Positions 27,837 through 35,816 of a stretch of DNA of 49,029 bases are shown here, in pieces (the first letter of the stretch is position 1; each line of letters opens with the position of its first letter). The notes beneath the pieces are model-generated. The model was not told where the DNA came from, searched no databases, and worked only from the letters and a program-made list of their open reading frames with translations. Where the stretch lies: assembly GCF_000716335.1 (NCBI RefSeq), contig NZ_KL591028.1, positions 105,038 through 154,066 on the forward strand. Reading direction: 5' to 3'. The DNA comes from Streptomyces sp. NRRL S-118 (GTDB taxonomy: Bacteria; Actinomycetota; Actinomycetes; Streptomycetales; Streptomycetaceae). Made by a program: the position numbers and the translations under genes.

Positions 27837-27892
27837 CGGACGCCCCGCCGGCGGGATACGGCGGGGCGTCCGGCGGGATACGGCGGGGCGTC
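27837..27892. terminator. Hairpin terminator with duplicated 3' arm
   Basis: CGGACGCCCCGCCG (27837-27850) pairs perfectly with 27859-27872 across an 8-base loop. A 22-bp direct repeat (27849-27870 and 27871-27892) provides a second copy of the 3' arm, so two alternative hairpins are possible. It lies between convergent genes. Confidence 0.75.
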
Positions 27893-27911
27893 CGGACCGG
27901 GGCCGCGGGTG

Positions 27912-28220
27912 TCAGCAGAGCCGGCCCGCGTACCAGGCGTACTTGACGATCGAGGTGGGGCCGAGATAGGTACGCCCCGGTCCGACGCACTGGTCGTAGC
28001 CCGGTGCACCGTGCCGCTCGACGCGGATGACGACCCTCGTGTCGGCACAGTGGTTGTAGTAGGCGATCCCCGCGGCGGCGTCGGGATCCCAGCCGCAGGC
28101 CAGCGCGCCGGTTCCGGCGGCCGCGGCCGGACCGGCAGCGGCCAGCCCGCCCGTCACACCGGCGACGGCCATGAGGCCCGCGGCGGTGAGTGCACGGACG
28201 ATGGAGGGAATACGGGTCAT
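27912..28220 (-). CDS. DUF6355-type secreted small protein
   Basis: A 102-residue exported protein: signal peptide about residues 1-35 (AGLMAVAGVTGGLAAAGPAA), mature part of about 67 residues with four Cys (ALACGWDP, NHCADTR, YDQCVGP and the final GRLC) that should form two disulfides. The pattern CGW...AYYNHC...VVIRVERHG...CVGPGRTYLG matches the DUF6355 family of Streptomyces, sometimes annotated as linked to natural-product clusters; no activity is established to my knowledge. GGAAGGAGACCG precedes the ATG. Divergent from the LuxR regulator. Confidence 0.75.
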   Translation of the reverse strand: MTRIPSIVRALTAAGLMAVAGVTGGLAAAGPAAAAGTGALACGWDPDAAAGIAYYNHCADTRVVIRVERHGAPGYDQCVGPGRTYLGPTSIVKYAWYAGRLC

Positions 28221-28384
28221 CGGTCTCCTTCCGGACTACTGTCACGGGACAGAGGTGCGTGGGGGTGGACTTGCGCTTGCGGCGGTCGTGCGGCCCGGTG
28301 GGGATGTCCGGTACGCCCACGATGGCAGCGGGGCTTTCGCGGTTTCCATGGGTAGAAGTACGTATGGACCATGGAGGGGAGACC

Positions 28385-29206
28385 GTGCCGTACCTGCCGA
28401 CGAGCGCCTACAAGCGGATGCTGGACCTCGCCGTGGGCGTCCTGGAAGCCGGATGTCCGGACGACGTCTGGCCGTTGATCTCCTCGGAGCTGCTGCAGAG
28501 CCTCGACGGCACGCTCCTGCTCAGGAAGGACGTCGAATGGACCCCGGCCGGCGGCGCCGTCACCGCCTGGCGCAGGGGTTCCCCGGAACCGGACGTGCTG
28601 GGCGCGGAGGCCGCCCGGCACATCAGGGAGGGCTTTCCGTTCGCCGGGCACTACGGCACGACGCCGGACCGGGCCCCGCGGACCGCCGCCGAGATCGCGG
28701 GGGAGCGGACCTGGCGGCGCAGTGGAACGGCCGTCGCGCTGCGCGAGGAACTCGGCACGGACCAGATGCTCGGCATTCCGCTTCCGGCCTCCGGCAGCAC
28801 GGTCCAGGGGTTCATCATCCATCGCGCAGGAGCCGACTTCCGTCCCCAGGAACGCCTGTACGCGGCGCAGGTGCAGCCCCTCCTGTCCGGTGCCGCCGCC
28901 CAGGCCCGGCTCCTGGGACACTGCCGGCGCACCGAACGGACGGACCCCGCCCGGTACGGGCTGACACCCCGTGAGACGGCTGTCCTCGGGGCGCTCGCGA
29001 GCGGACTGCCCGCCACCGGCATCGCCCGCCGGCTGCGCATCTCGGAGCGGACGGTCCACAAGCACCTGCAGAACCTCTACCGCAAGCTCGACACCGTCGA
29101 CCGCCTGAGCACGGTCCTGCGCGCCCAGGAACTCGGTCTGCTGACGGCACCCGCACCCGCCCGCTCGGGGGAGCGGAGCCGCCGTACGGCCGGCCCGGGA
29201 GGCTGA
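28385..29206 (+). CDS. LuxR family transcriptional regulator
   Basis: A 273-residue DNA-binding regulator. The N-terminal about 190 residues form a probable sensory alpha/beta domain (LGIPLPASGSTVQGFIIHRA, of GAF-like pattern); the C-terminal LuxR helix-turn-helix is at about residues 197-250: LTPRETAVLGALASGLPATG, IARRLRISERTVHKHLQNLY, RKLDTVDRLS. GTG 28385 was chosen because GGAGGGGAGACC immediately precedes it; ATG 28364 in the same frame is the alternative. The target is unknown; the divergent DUF6355 gene is the nearest candidate. Confidence 0.85.
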   Translation: MPYLPTSAYKRMLDLAVGVLEAGCPDDVWPLISSELLQSLDGTLLLRKDVEWTPAGGAVTAWRRGSPEPDVLGAEAARHIREGFPFAGHYGTTPDRAPRTAAEIAGERTWRRSGTAVALREELGTDQMLGIPLPASGSTVQGFIIHRAGADFRPQERLYAAQVQPLLSGAAAQARLLGHCRRTERTDPARYGLTPRETAVLGALASGLPATGIARRLRISERTVHKHLQNLYRKLDTVDRLSTVLRAQELGLLTAPAPARSGERSRRTAGPGG

Positions 29207-29311
29207 GGGGCCTGGCCCCGGACCACGTGCCTGCAGCAGCGGCGCCAGGGCCCGCCGGGTGTACGGCGACTTCCCGGGAGTGTTCATGACGAGCGCGGGC
29301 ACGAGGGGCGT

Positions 29312-29992
29312 GTGGAGACCCTCGACACGACCACCCGCCGCCCACCGGGCGCCGGCCGTGCCCGCCCGCGGTGGTGGATCACGGTCCCGGCCGTACTCCT
29401 CTGCCTGCTGCTCCTGCTGGTGCTCGCGGTGCGCCTCGGCCCCCTGCGCGGTCTCGGTGACCTCTTCGGTGAGGAGACCCGGGACCGCTCGGGGCCCGCG
29501 CTCCTCACCTCGATCCAGAACATGAGCCGCTACGAGGGCGCGGTGGGCACCTACCAGATCGTCGTCGACCTGGAGAAGGACGCGAAGTTCCTGCCCGACG
29601 CCCTCCGGGGCACCCGGACGCTGTACGTCGGCGCCGGCTCGGTGAGCGCGTACGTCGACCTCGGCCGGACCGGCCCGAAGAACGTCACGGTCGACGAGGA
29701 CCGCACCACCGTCACGCTGCGCCTCCCGCGCGCACGGCTCGGCGCGCCGGCTCTCGACCCCGAGCGTTCGTACGCGGTGTCGAAGCAGCGGGGGCTGCTG
29801 GACCGCCTCGGAGACCTGTTCTCCGACAACCCCGCGGACGAACGCGCGGTACACCGGCTGGCCGCCCGCCGCATCGGCGAGGCGGCCCGGGAGAGCGGCC
29901 TGACCGCACGGGCGGAGAAGAACACGACCTCCATGCTGGAGGGCCTGCTGCGCTCCCTGGGCTTCCGCACGGTGAGCGTGGTCTACGCCTGA
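29312..29992 (+). CDS. DUF4230-type membrane-anchored protein
   Basis: A 226-residue protein with an N-terminal membrane anchor (residues about 22-42, WITVPAVLLCLLLLLVLAVR) and an outer domain: LLTSIQNMSRYEGAVGTYQI, LYVGAGSVSAYVDLGRT, VTVDEDRTTVTLRLPRARLG, ERSYAVSKQRGLLDRLGDLF and a C-terminal helix-strand. This is the DUF4230 layout, a family of unknown function found on many bacterial surfaces. The start is GTG 29312 with GAGGGG upstream. It follows the LuxR gene by about 105 bases and may share its transcript. Confidence 0.75.
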   Translation: METLDTTTRRPPGAGRARPRWWITVPAVLLCLLLLLVLAVRLGPLRGLGDLFGEETRDRSGPALLTSIQNMSRYEGAVGTYQIVVDLEKDAKFLPDALRGTRTLYVGAGSVSAYVDLGRTGPKNVTVDEDRTTVTLRLPRARLGAPALDPERSYAVSKQRGLLDRLGDLFSDNPADERAVHRLAARRIGEAARESGLTARAEKNTTSMLEGLLRSLGFRTVSVVYA

Positions 29993-30209
29993 CGACGTCT
30001 CAGGTCCGCGCTGCGGGCTCCCGTGCACCGCGCCGCCGGTCCTCGCCGACCTGCGGCCCCCGCGAACAGGCCCTGCGGAAAAGGCAGTTCGCTCCGCCCT
30101 CGGGAGCCTGCCCGGCCGGCCGGAAAGCGCCTTCCCGTTGTCACGCATTCGGCTGACATCCGGGCGCCGGCTTCCTAGAGTACGGAGTCTCGGGTGGGCA
30201 GGGGGAGCC

Positions 30210-32570
30210 ATGAGGCGAGCGGGCGACAAGGGGAGAGCCGTCTTCCTGTGCGGGATCCTGGTGGCGGTGGGCAGCCCCTGGGCGCGCGAGCTGCTACTGG
30301 AGTGGTGGCCGCACGAGGGCGTGCTGTTACTGCTGCACCGGGCTCTGTTCGTCCCGCAGTGGTCCACGCCGGTGACGTCCGACGACCTCACGCATGTCGT
30401 GACGTGGCGGAACTACACGGCGCTCGCCGGCCTGCTCCTCGGAGTCCTCGCCCTGGTACCCCGGCTCGTGGGCCGGGCGCCGACGCCGGGCATCCGGTGG
30501 GTCGCCGCCCTCGGTACCGGCTTCCTCATCTCCCTCCTCAGCACGGTCCTCTCGTGGGCCGTGATCGCCACCTCCGGTCCCGAGGTCCTCATCGCCTTCG
30601 GGGGTGACGCCTCCGCCGTCCTCGTCAACTTCACCGTCGACGGCCTCCTCTTCGGCCTGCCACTGGGCCTGCTCATCGCCGTCGTGTACGCCAGGGCCGG
30701 CACCGCGGCGCCGCGGTGCCGGCGCCGGACGCCGACCCGTACCCGTGAACGGAGCACCCCCATGGGCACCTCCACACCGGACGCACCCGTGGCCGTCGCC
30801 ACCGGGACCGTGCCGGGTGATGTCACCCGTTACCTGTGCGCCGCCGCCTACACCGATCCGGTCTTCGTCCGCCGCGTGGTCGAGGGCGTGCTGGGGGACG
30901 GGCTCGGTGCGATCGCCGTGTCGCCCGGGGTGGATCTCGTCCCGGTGGCTCGGCACAGTCTCACGGCGCGCCGGCTCCGCCGCCGGCGGGACCGCAGGCT
31001 GGCCGCGGCCTACGGTCTCATCGCGCTGTTCGGCCCGCTGTGGCTCCTCTTCGCCCCACTCGCCCTGCGCGTCCTCGGGGGTGCCGCCGCACCGCGGGCG
31101 AAGCGCCGCCCGGTACGGGGACGGGACCTGCCGCGGACCTCCGAGGCCGTGTGGCGGCTGGCCGGCGCGGCGACAGCGCTGCTCCTGGCCGGTGCGGCGG
31201 CGGGCATGGCGTTGTCGGCCCTTCCGCTTCCGGGCCTGCTGCGCTGGCTGACCGGAGGCTACCTCCTCGGCATCCCACCGCTCCTCGCCGGCCTCGCCGG
31301 GGCCGCGCTGGCCCTCCGTATCGTGCTGGACGAGGAGACGGACGTCGACGCACGCATGCGGGGAGCGCTCCGCAGGGACGCGTTCGACCCGGACGGGCTG
31401 CCCCGGCCCGGGGCGGTGGAACCGTGGGCGGCCTCCAGGATCGCGGCCGTGGCCGACGCCCAGCGGGGCAACGTCACGTGCTACAGCGGCTTCTCACCGT
31501 TCATCGGGTACGGCAGGCGGGAATCGGAATGGGCCCTGGCCCTGCCGTTGCTGCCGTCCGACCCGCCGGGAGGCACCGGACCGGAACTCCCGCGGAGCGT
31601 CGCCGGCTTCGACGCCTGGGACGTCGTGGAACGCCTGCGCCACCGCCTCCAGGAGGCTGCGGACGGCGCGCCGCCGGCCACCGGACCGGCAGTACGGGCG
31701 CAGAGGAGCGGGCCGGTCCGCCGCGCTCAGGCACCGGGCGACGGCGCGCGCCTCACGGGACTGGTGGTGGAGGACCGGATCTTCGTCAGCGGCCGGGAAC
31801 TGGCCCAGGAGCCTCCTCTCCTTCCCGACCCCCTGCTCGCTCCCGCCACCCGGCTGTCCGCCGACGACCTGCGGAGGATCGCACTCCACCCGGACGGCGT
31901 GGCCCGGCACTGCCTGGCTTCCCATGTGCCCCTGTGGGGCGGCGAGGTGGTACCCAGCCACTTCCTGCACGTGGCGGTCGTGGGCAGGACGCTGCACCTG
32001 CGCTGCGAGAAGTTCGTGCTCGGGCCGGTGCGGCGCGAGCTCCACTCGGTCGACCTGCTGCCACCGGCCGACCCCCGTACCGGACGCAGCCCCTCCCTCG
32101 CCCTCACGGCACTGCGGCGCACCGGTGGCGCGCTGTGGGCCGCCCCCTGGTCGTGCCTGTCCGACGCTCTCGCCGAGTACCGCAGACCCCGCCGTCTGCG
32201 CCGGGAGCTGCGAGCGGCCCTGGAGGACCCCGCCTTCGACCGCGGCGCCCGGGTGAGCGTCCGCGAGGACGCCCAGGGCCCCGAGTACTTCCACCACTTC
32301 CAGTCCGGGGACGCCCGGCGGGCGCTGCACGCCCTCGACCGGCATGTACTGGCGGCCGTGCGGGACTTCCTCGACGAGCACGGCGTGGACACGGCCGACT
32401 TCCGTGCCCAGACCCAGACCATCCTGAACCACGGCGTCCTGCAGACGGGCGGGGTCAGCGTGGTGGGCAATCAGGCCGTGGGCCCCGGCGCCCGGGCCAC
32501 CGCCGAATCCGCCACCGCCGCGGCCGGGGCGCCGCCGGCGCAAGCCACCGGCTCCGGCCCGGTCCGGTGA
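30210..32570 (+). CDS. Large membrane protein with C-terminal NQAVGP motif (possible fusion)
   Basis: A 786-residue protein of unknown function. Residues 1-170 hold about four helices (AVFLCGILVAVGSP, NYTALAGLLLGVLALVPRLV, ALGTGFLISLLSTVLSWAVI, LLFGLPLGLLIAVVY). A basic linker leads to Met185, where a second, possibly originally separate, protein starts (MGTSTPDAPVAVATGTVPGD) with GGAG upstream. The second part has two helix pairs (about 265-290 and 315-390) and a long cytosolic domain. At residues 738-765 is a Gly/Asn/Gln motif, ILNHGVLQTGGVSVVGNQAV then GPGARA, which recurs at the N-terminus of the next gene's product. GGGGGAGCC precedes ATG 30210. Whether one or two proteins are made cannot be decided here. 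Confidence 0.65.
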   Translation: MRRAGDKGRAVFLCGILVAVGSPWARELLLEWWPHEGVLLLLHRALFVPQWSTPVTSDDLTHVVTWRNYTALAGLLLGVLALVPRLVGRAPTPGIRWVAALGTGFLISLLSTVLSWAVIATSGPEVLIAFGGDASAVLVNFTVDGLLFGLPLGLLIAVVYARAGTAAPRCRRRTPTRTRERSTPMGTSTPDAPVAVATGTVPGDVTRYLCAAAYTDPVFVRRVVEGVLGDGLGAIAVSPGVDLVPVARHSLTARRLRRRRDRRLAAAYGLIALFGPLWLLFAPLALRVLGGAAAPRAKRRPVRGRDLPRTSEAVWRLAGAATALLLAGAAAGMALSALPLPGLLRWLTGGYLLGIPPLLAGLAGAALALRIVLDEETDVDARMRGALRRDAFDPDGLPRPGAVEPWAASRIAAVADAQRGNVTCYSGFSPFIGYGRRESEWALALPLLPSDPPGGTGPELPRSVAGFDAWDVVERLRHRLQEAADGAPPATGPAVRAQRSGPVRRAQAPGDGARLTGLVVEDRIFVSGRELAQEPPLLPDPLLAPATRLSADDLRRIALHPDGVARHCLASHVPLWGGEVVPSHFLHVAVVGRTLHLRCEKFVLGPVRRELHSVDLLPPADPRTGRSPSLALTALRRTGGALWAAPWSCLSDALAEYRRPRRLRRELRAALEDPAFDRGARVSVREDAQGPEYFHHFQSGDARRALHALDRHVLAAVRDFLDEHGVDTADFRAQTQTILNHGVLQTGGVSVVGNQAVGPGARATAESATAAAGAPPAQATGSGPVR

Positions 32571-32625
32571 CAGCCGGCGTCGTCGTCGGGTGGCACCCGG
32601 CACCGTCCAGCAACAGGAGGAGAAC

Positions 32626-33030
32626 GTGTCCGGTCAACCCCATCAGTCTCCCGACGAGCCCTCCCAGGTGCTCAACTTCGGGGTGCAGCAGTACGGCGGC
32701 CACAGCCACGTCGCCAACCAGGCAGTCGGCCCGAACGCGAGGGCGGTGGCCGGCCGGATCTCCGTGCAGGCTCCGACCGCCGACCAGCGCGCGCAGGTGG
32801 ACGCCCTGATCCTCCTCATCGAGCGCCTGCTGGAGGAGCACCGGGCCGCGCTGCCGGACCAGGAGGCACCCCGCGCCGAGCTGCGCAGGCTCCGTGAGGA
32901 GCTGGACGAGGGCTCACCCGAGCCGGGAGTGGTACGACGCGCACTGGAACGGCTGACGCTCTTCGCACAGCCCGCGGCACCGCTGGCGGCGGCCGTCGCC
33001 GAACTCGCCCGTATGGTGCAGTCGTTCTGA
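32626..33030 (+). CDS. Small NQAVGP-motif protein, partner of the upstream membrane protein
   Basis: A 134-residue soluble protein. Residues 15-42 carry VLNFGVQQYGGHSHVANQAV then GPNARAVA, matching the C-terminal motif of the preceding gene product in about 17 of 28 positions. The rest is helical: an AQVDALILLIERLLEEHRAA segment, a charged turn, LRRLREELDEG and VVRRALERLTLFA, ending in a hydrophobic helix AAPLAAAVAELARMV. The helical part resembles small Streptomyces DUF5955-like proteins. GTG 32626 has AGGAGGAGAAC upstream. It follows the membrane-protein gene by 55 bases, so the two probably form one operon. The shared motif suggests direct contact between them. Confidence 0.7.
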   Translation: MSGQPHQSPDEPSQVLNFGVQQYGGHSHVANQAVGPNARAVAGRISVQAPTADQRAQVDALILLIERLLEEHRAALPDQEAPRAELRRLREELDEGSPEPGVVRRALERLTLFAQPAAPLAAAVAELARMVQSF

Positions 33031-33045
33031 CCCATGACGGTACGG

Positions 33046-33071
33046 GTCCGGCGCTCGCGCGCTCGCCGGAC
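33046..33071. terminator. Hairpin between convergent genes
   Basis: GTCCGGCG and its complement CGCCGGAC (8 bp) around a 10-base G/C loop, 16 bases after the stop of the small NQAVGP gene. Confidence 0.5.
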
Positions 33072-33133
33072 ACCACGTCGCGCGACGGCCCGGCGCGCCC
33101 GCGCCGCAGGCCCCGCTCGCTCCCCGCGGCCCG

Positions 33134-34087
33134 TCAGGCCGTGGGGAGCTGTGCGGGCAGGACCACCTCCCAGGTGTCGACCGCGTAGTCGGTGCGCATG
33201 CCGTGCGCCTCGTAGATCCGCAGCGCTCCCGACTCGTTCCGGGTGTCCACACCGAGTCCGATGGTGTCGCGGCCGCGTGCGGCGTACGCGGCGAAGGCGT
33301 GGCGCAGCAGGTGGCCGGCGATCCCGCGGCCCCGGAACGGCGGACGCACGCCGATGTTGTTGATCCAGCCCATGCTCTGGCGGTCGTTGCGGGAGAACAG
33401 CACGGCGACGTCGTCCGCCCCGAGCGAGGCCACCCAGACCAGCGACCAGTCGACGTGGGCGCCCGCGATGTCGTCGAGCCATTGCTCGTACGTACGCGGC
33501 TGGTGGTCGAAGTGCTCGCTGAACGTCTCCTGCACCAGGGCGTGGGCGCGCCGCCGGTCCGCCTCGTCGGCGCAGTCGCGCAGCACCAGACCCGGTGGAG
33601 GCTCCGGCACGGAGCGATCGGCATCGGACAGCGGGCGCGACAGGACGTGGTAGCGCCGCACCCGCAGCCAGCCCCGTCGGCCCAGCATGTCCACGTCGGT
33701 GGTGGGCCGGGCGTTGAGGTGCAGGTGCAGCACGGCGCGGGACGCGCCGTTGGCACCCGCCCGGGCCGCGGCCCGCTCCTCGGCCGTGGCCAGGAGCCGC
33801 TCCCCGGCGGCGTCGTGTCCCGGCAGCACGTAGTGGTCGGCATCGATGCGTTCGGCACGGGAGTCGTCCCACACCAGGGCGTAGGCGACGAGACGGTCGC
33901 CGGTGAAGGCGAGCCAGGAATCCTCGCGCAGCTCGATCTCCGGGTGTGCGAGCTCGGCCTCGACGGTGTGCAGGTCCGTGTCGGGCCGGCCCGTCTCGAT
34001 GGTGTCGATCTCGTTGAGCAGGGCGCATATCAGCGGCGCGTCGCCGAGGGTGGCCGGACGGACGGTGAAGAGGGGATCGGATCGCAT
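33134..34087 (-). CDS. Double GNAT-domain N-acetyltransferase
   Basis: A 317-residue protein with two GCN5-related acetyltransferase domains. The N-terminal one (about residues 1-150: FTVRPATLGDAPLICALLNE, WLAFTGDRLVAYALVW) lacks a clear acetyl-CoA loop. The C-terminal one (about 165-310) has WINNIGVRPPFRGRGIAGHL with the RGRGIA pyrophosphate loop and LGVDTRNESGALRIYEAHGM. The layout resembles mycothiol synthase (MshD) and Eis-like proteins, but substrate residues cannot be judged. The start was chosen at ATG 34087, where domain similarity begins; the ribosome site is weak (GAGAG). Confidence 0.85.
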   Translation of the reverse strand: MRSDPLFTVRPATLGDAPLICALLNEIDTIETGRPDTDLHTVEAELAHPEIELREDSWLAFTGDRLVAYALVWDDSRAERIDADHYVLPGHDAAGERLLATAEERAAARAGANGASRAVLHLHLNARPTTDVDMLGRRGWLRVRRYHVLSRPLSDADRSVPEPPPGLVLRDCADEADRRRAHALVQETFSEHFDHQPRTYEQWLDDIAGAHVDWSLVWVASLGADDVAVLFSRNDRQSMGWINNIGVRPPFRGRGIAGHLLRHAFAAYAARGRDTIGLGVDTRNESGALRIYEAHGMRTDYAVDTWEVVLPAQLPTA

Positions 34088-34180
34088 CAGGTCACTCTCG
34101 GCGGCCGGGAGCCGGGCCCGCAAACCATTTCCGCGGGCCGGCGGTGCAACGGTGCGAGCGGGCACCGCCGTCGGCCGTCG

Positions 34181-34723
34181 TCACCGCTCGGGCACACGCT
34201 CGGGCACCTGCGTGAGGAGCAGCCGCCCGTCGGCCCGTATGTTGCACTCGCTTACGGTGCGGGAGCAGACGAAGCCGTGGCCCTCCGGCGTCAGGAGCCG
34301 GAGCGTCAGGGTGACTTCGCCGAGCCCCTGCCGGAATCCGTCGTCCTCCACGAACTGGCGGTAGAGGGTGTTGGGCCAGCGCTCCGGGTCGGGATCGCGC
34401 CAGATCCGCAGCTCGGAGTGGAGGAAGCGGCACGGCTGCCCGCCATGGGGTTCCTGGAGCAAGGAGTGGCTCAGGGGAAGGGTCCCGAGCAGCGGGACGA
34501 GCCGGACGCGCAGATTCGCGTTCTCGACGAGGCGGTGCTGCTGCCAGAAGCGCCCGCTCGGCGCCGTCATGCGCAGCGCGGCGAGCAGATACGGTTCCCG
34601 GCTCGGGGCGTGGCGGGGGTAGTCCGGCCGCCACACCGGCCATGCCGGTGCCGCGGGTTCGTGCCCCGGCGCCCCGGCGCCCGTCGGCACCTCGCGCAGA
34701 TCGGGTCTTGCGTCCTCGTTCAC
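34181..34723 (-). CDS. Hypothetical protein of unknown family
   Basis: A 180-residue soluble protein. After a polar N-terminus it reads WPVWRPDYPRHAPSREPYLL and LRVRLVPLLGTLPLSHSLLQ, then a beta-rich C-terminal half (EVTLTLRLLTPEGHGFVCSR, CNIRADGRLLLTQVPERVP). I do not recognise the family; Trp, Pro and Arg are abundant. GTG 34723 was chosen because GGGGGCGAAC precedes it; a longer frame to 34783 exists. It is upstream of the acetyltransferase gene on the same strand (about 93 bases apart) and may be co-transcribed with it. Confidence 0.55.
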   Translation of the reverse strand: MNEDARPDLREVPTGAGAPGHEPAAPAWPVWRPDYPRHAPSREPYLLAALRMTAPSGRFWQQHRLVENANLRVRLVPLLGTLPLSHSLLQEPHGGQPCRFLHSELRIWRDPDPERWPNTLYRQFVEDDGFRQGLGEVTLTLRLLTPEGHGFVCSRTVSECNIRADGRLLLTQVPERVPER

Positions 34724-34829
34724 GTTCGCCCCCGGTGTGATCACCCGGGGACAGGTTACTGGGCGCGCGCTGTGCGACAGCACACTTCAGGCCGCGATGG
34801 GACGGGCCGTGCGCCGCGGCCGGCCGCTC

Positions 34830-34880
34830 CTTGTCAAGGAATCCTTGACAAGAAGCGGCTTGTCAAGGCAACCTTGACGT
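34830..34880. promoter_or_regulatory. Two operator-like palindromes before the membrane/HTH pair
   Basis: The first (34830-34852) is a perfect 23-bp palindrome: CTTGTCAAGGA, one base, and its complement. The second (34859-34880) repeats CTTGTCAAGG, two bases, CCTTGAC and ends two bases before the ATG at 34882. TTGACA within the first site could act as a -35 element. It is probably the autoregulatory site of the HTH protein encoded at 35181. Confidence 0.7.
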
Positions 34881-34881
34881 C

Positions 34882-35184
34882 ATGACCACTTCGACTCGCC
34901 CCACGCTCGCTGTTCCGTCGGCGGCCACTGGTTTGCTCGCCGCCGCCACCGCGCTGATCGCCGTGGGAATCTCGTTCGCCGACGACCTCTCGACTCCGGC
35001 CTTCATCGCCCTGATCTGCGCCGATCTGCTGATCGTGCTGGCCATGGGGGCGCTCATCGGCGCGTCGGTCGTGACGAACCGGACCGCCGAGGCGGAAGCG
35101 GAAGCGGCGCGCCTGCGGCGCGACCTGGAGACGCTCGACGCCCTGGAGCCGCTGGGCGCGCCCGAGACGGGCGGGCGACGATGA
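34882..35184 (+). CDS. Small two-helix membrane protein
   Basis: A 100-residue protein with two helices (about residues 12-32 AVPSAATGLLAAATALIAVG and 41-63 FIALICADLLIVLAMGALIG) and a short charged C-terminal coil (AEAEAEAARLRRDLETLDAL). Translation starts right after the second operator site, so the mRNA leader is very short or the operator is transcribed. Its stop overlaps the start of the HTH gene (ATGA), showing coupling; together they look like a self-regulated membrane/regulator module. No family name is known to me. Confidence 0.7.
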   Translation: MTTSTRPTLAVPSAATGLLAAATALIAVGISFADDLSTPAFIALICADLLIVLAMGALIGASVVTNRTAEAEAEAARLRRDLETLDALEPLGAPETGGRR

Positions 35185-35756
35185 AGGAGGAGGCCGAACT
35201 GCTCGGCGAGGAAGAGGTCCTCCGCATCCGGGAAGCGGTCGCGGCCGCCGTGCTGGACGCACCGGAGGGGCTGGCCGACTCGCTGGAGCGCGACCCGCGC
35301 AGCTATCTCCGGCTGGTCGCCGCCACCCGTGTCGGCGCCGAGGAGATGAGCCGGCTGCTGCGCGAAGCGGTCCAGGGTGCCAGGGCCGCAGGCCATAGCT
35401 GGGACACCGTGGGCGGCGTCCTCGGTGTGAGCCGGCAGGCGGCGCAGCAGCGGTTCGCCGGCAAGGGCCCCGGACCGGACGTCTCCGGCGGTGCCGCGGA
35501 GCGGCGGGTGCTCACGCCGCTGACCGCTTTCAACGAGATGCAGGCCCTGGCCGAAGCGGGCCGCGACGGCTGGCACGTGGTGGACTACGGGCCGCTCTTC
35601 CATGTCGTGGAGAGGTCCGACCACCCCTGGGAGCACCGCCGGGTGCCCTTCGCCGTCGGCTCCCGGCACCGCCGGATGGAGAAGGAGGGCTGGATCCAGG
35701 TCGGCCCCGGATCCTTCCCCTGGCGCTACTACAAACGCCCCCTCGGCGAACTCTAG
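35181..35756 (+). CDS. HTH protein, probable autoregulator
   Basis: A 191-residue soluble protein. An N-terminal helical part (residues 1-65) is followed by a helix-turn-helix at about 70-92 (GHSWDTVGGVLGVSRQAAQQ RF, an AraC/sigma-like 'SWxxIGxxLGVSRQAAxxRF' type often seen in Streptomyces). A C-terminal domain of about 80 residues (FNEMQALAEAGRDGWHVVDY, FHVVERSDHPWEHRRVPFAV, GWIQVGPGSFPWRYYKRPL) is Trp- and His-rich. Coupled by ATGA to the upstream membrane-protein gene. The strong palindromes in front of the pair are the likely binding sites. The ligand or signal is unknown. Confidence 0.75.
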   Translation: MKEEAELLGEEEVLRIREAVAAAVLDAPEGLADSLERDPRSYLRLVAATRVGAEEMSRLLREAVQGARAAGHSWDTVGGVLGVSRQAAQQRFAGKGPGPDVSGGAAERRVLTPLTAFNEMQALAEAGRDGWHVVDYGPLFHVVERSDHPWEHRRVPFAVGSRHRRMEKEGWIQVGPGSFPWRYYKRPLGEL

Positions 35757-35816
35757 GTCAGCCGGTCCTCGTCCGTTGCGTGTCGCCGGCCCGTCGGCGA
35801 GGTGATCACGAAGGGC

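Noticed and set aside
27837..27897. Possible CRISPR-like direct repeats
   Set aside because: Only two 22-bp copies directly abutting without spacers; a duplicated terminator arm explains them.
30762..32570. Treating the MGTSTP part as a separate gene with its own start
   Set aside because: ATG 30762 has a possible ribosome site, but the frame is continuous with the upstream membrane part and no stop separates them; recorded as a possible fusion instead.
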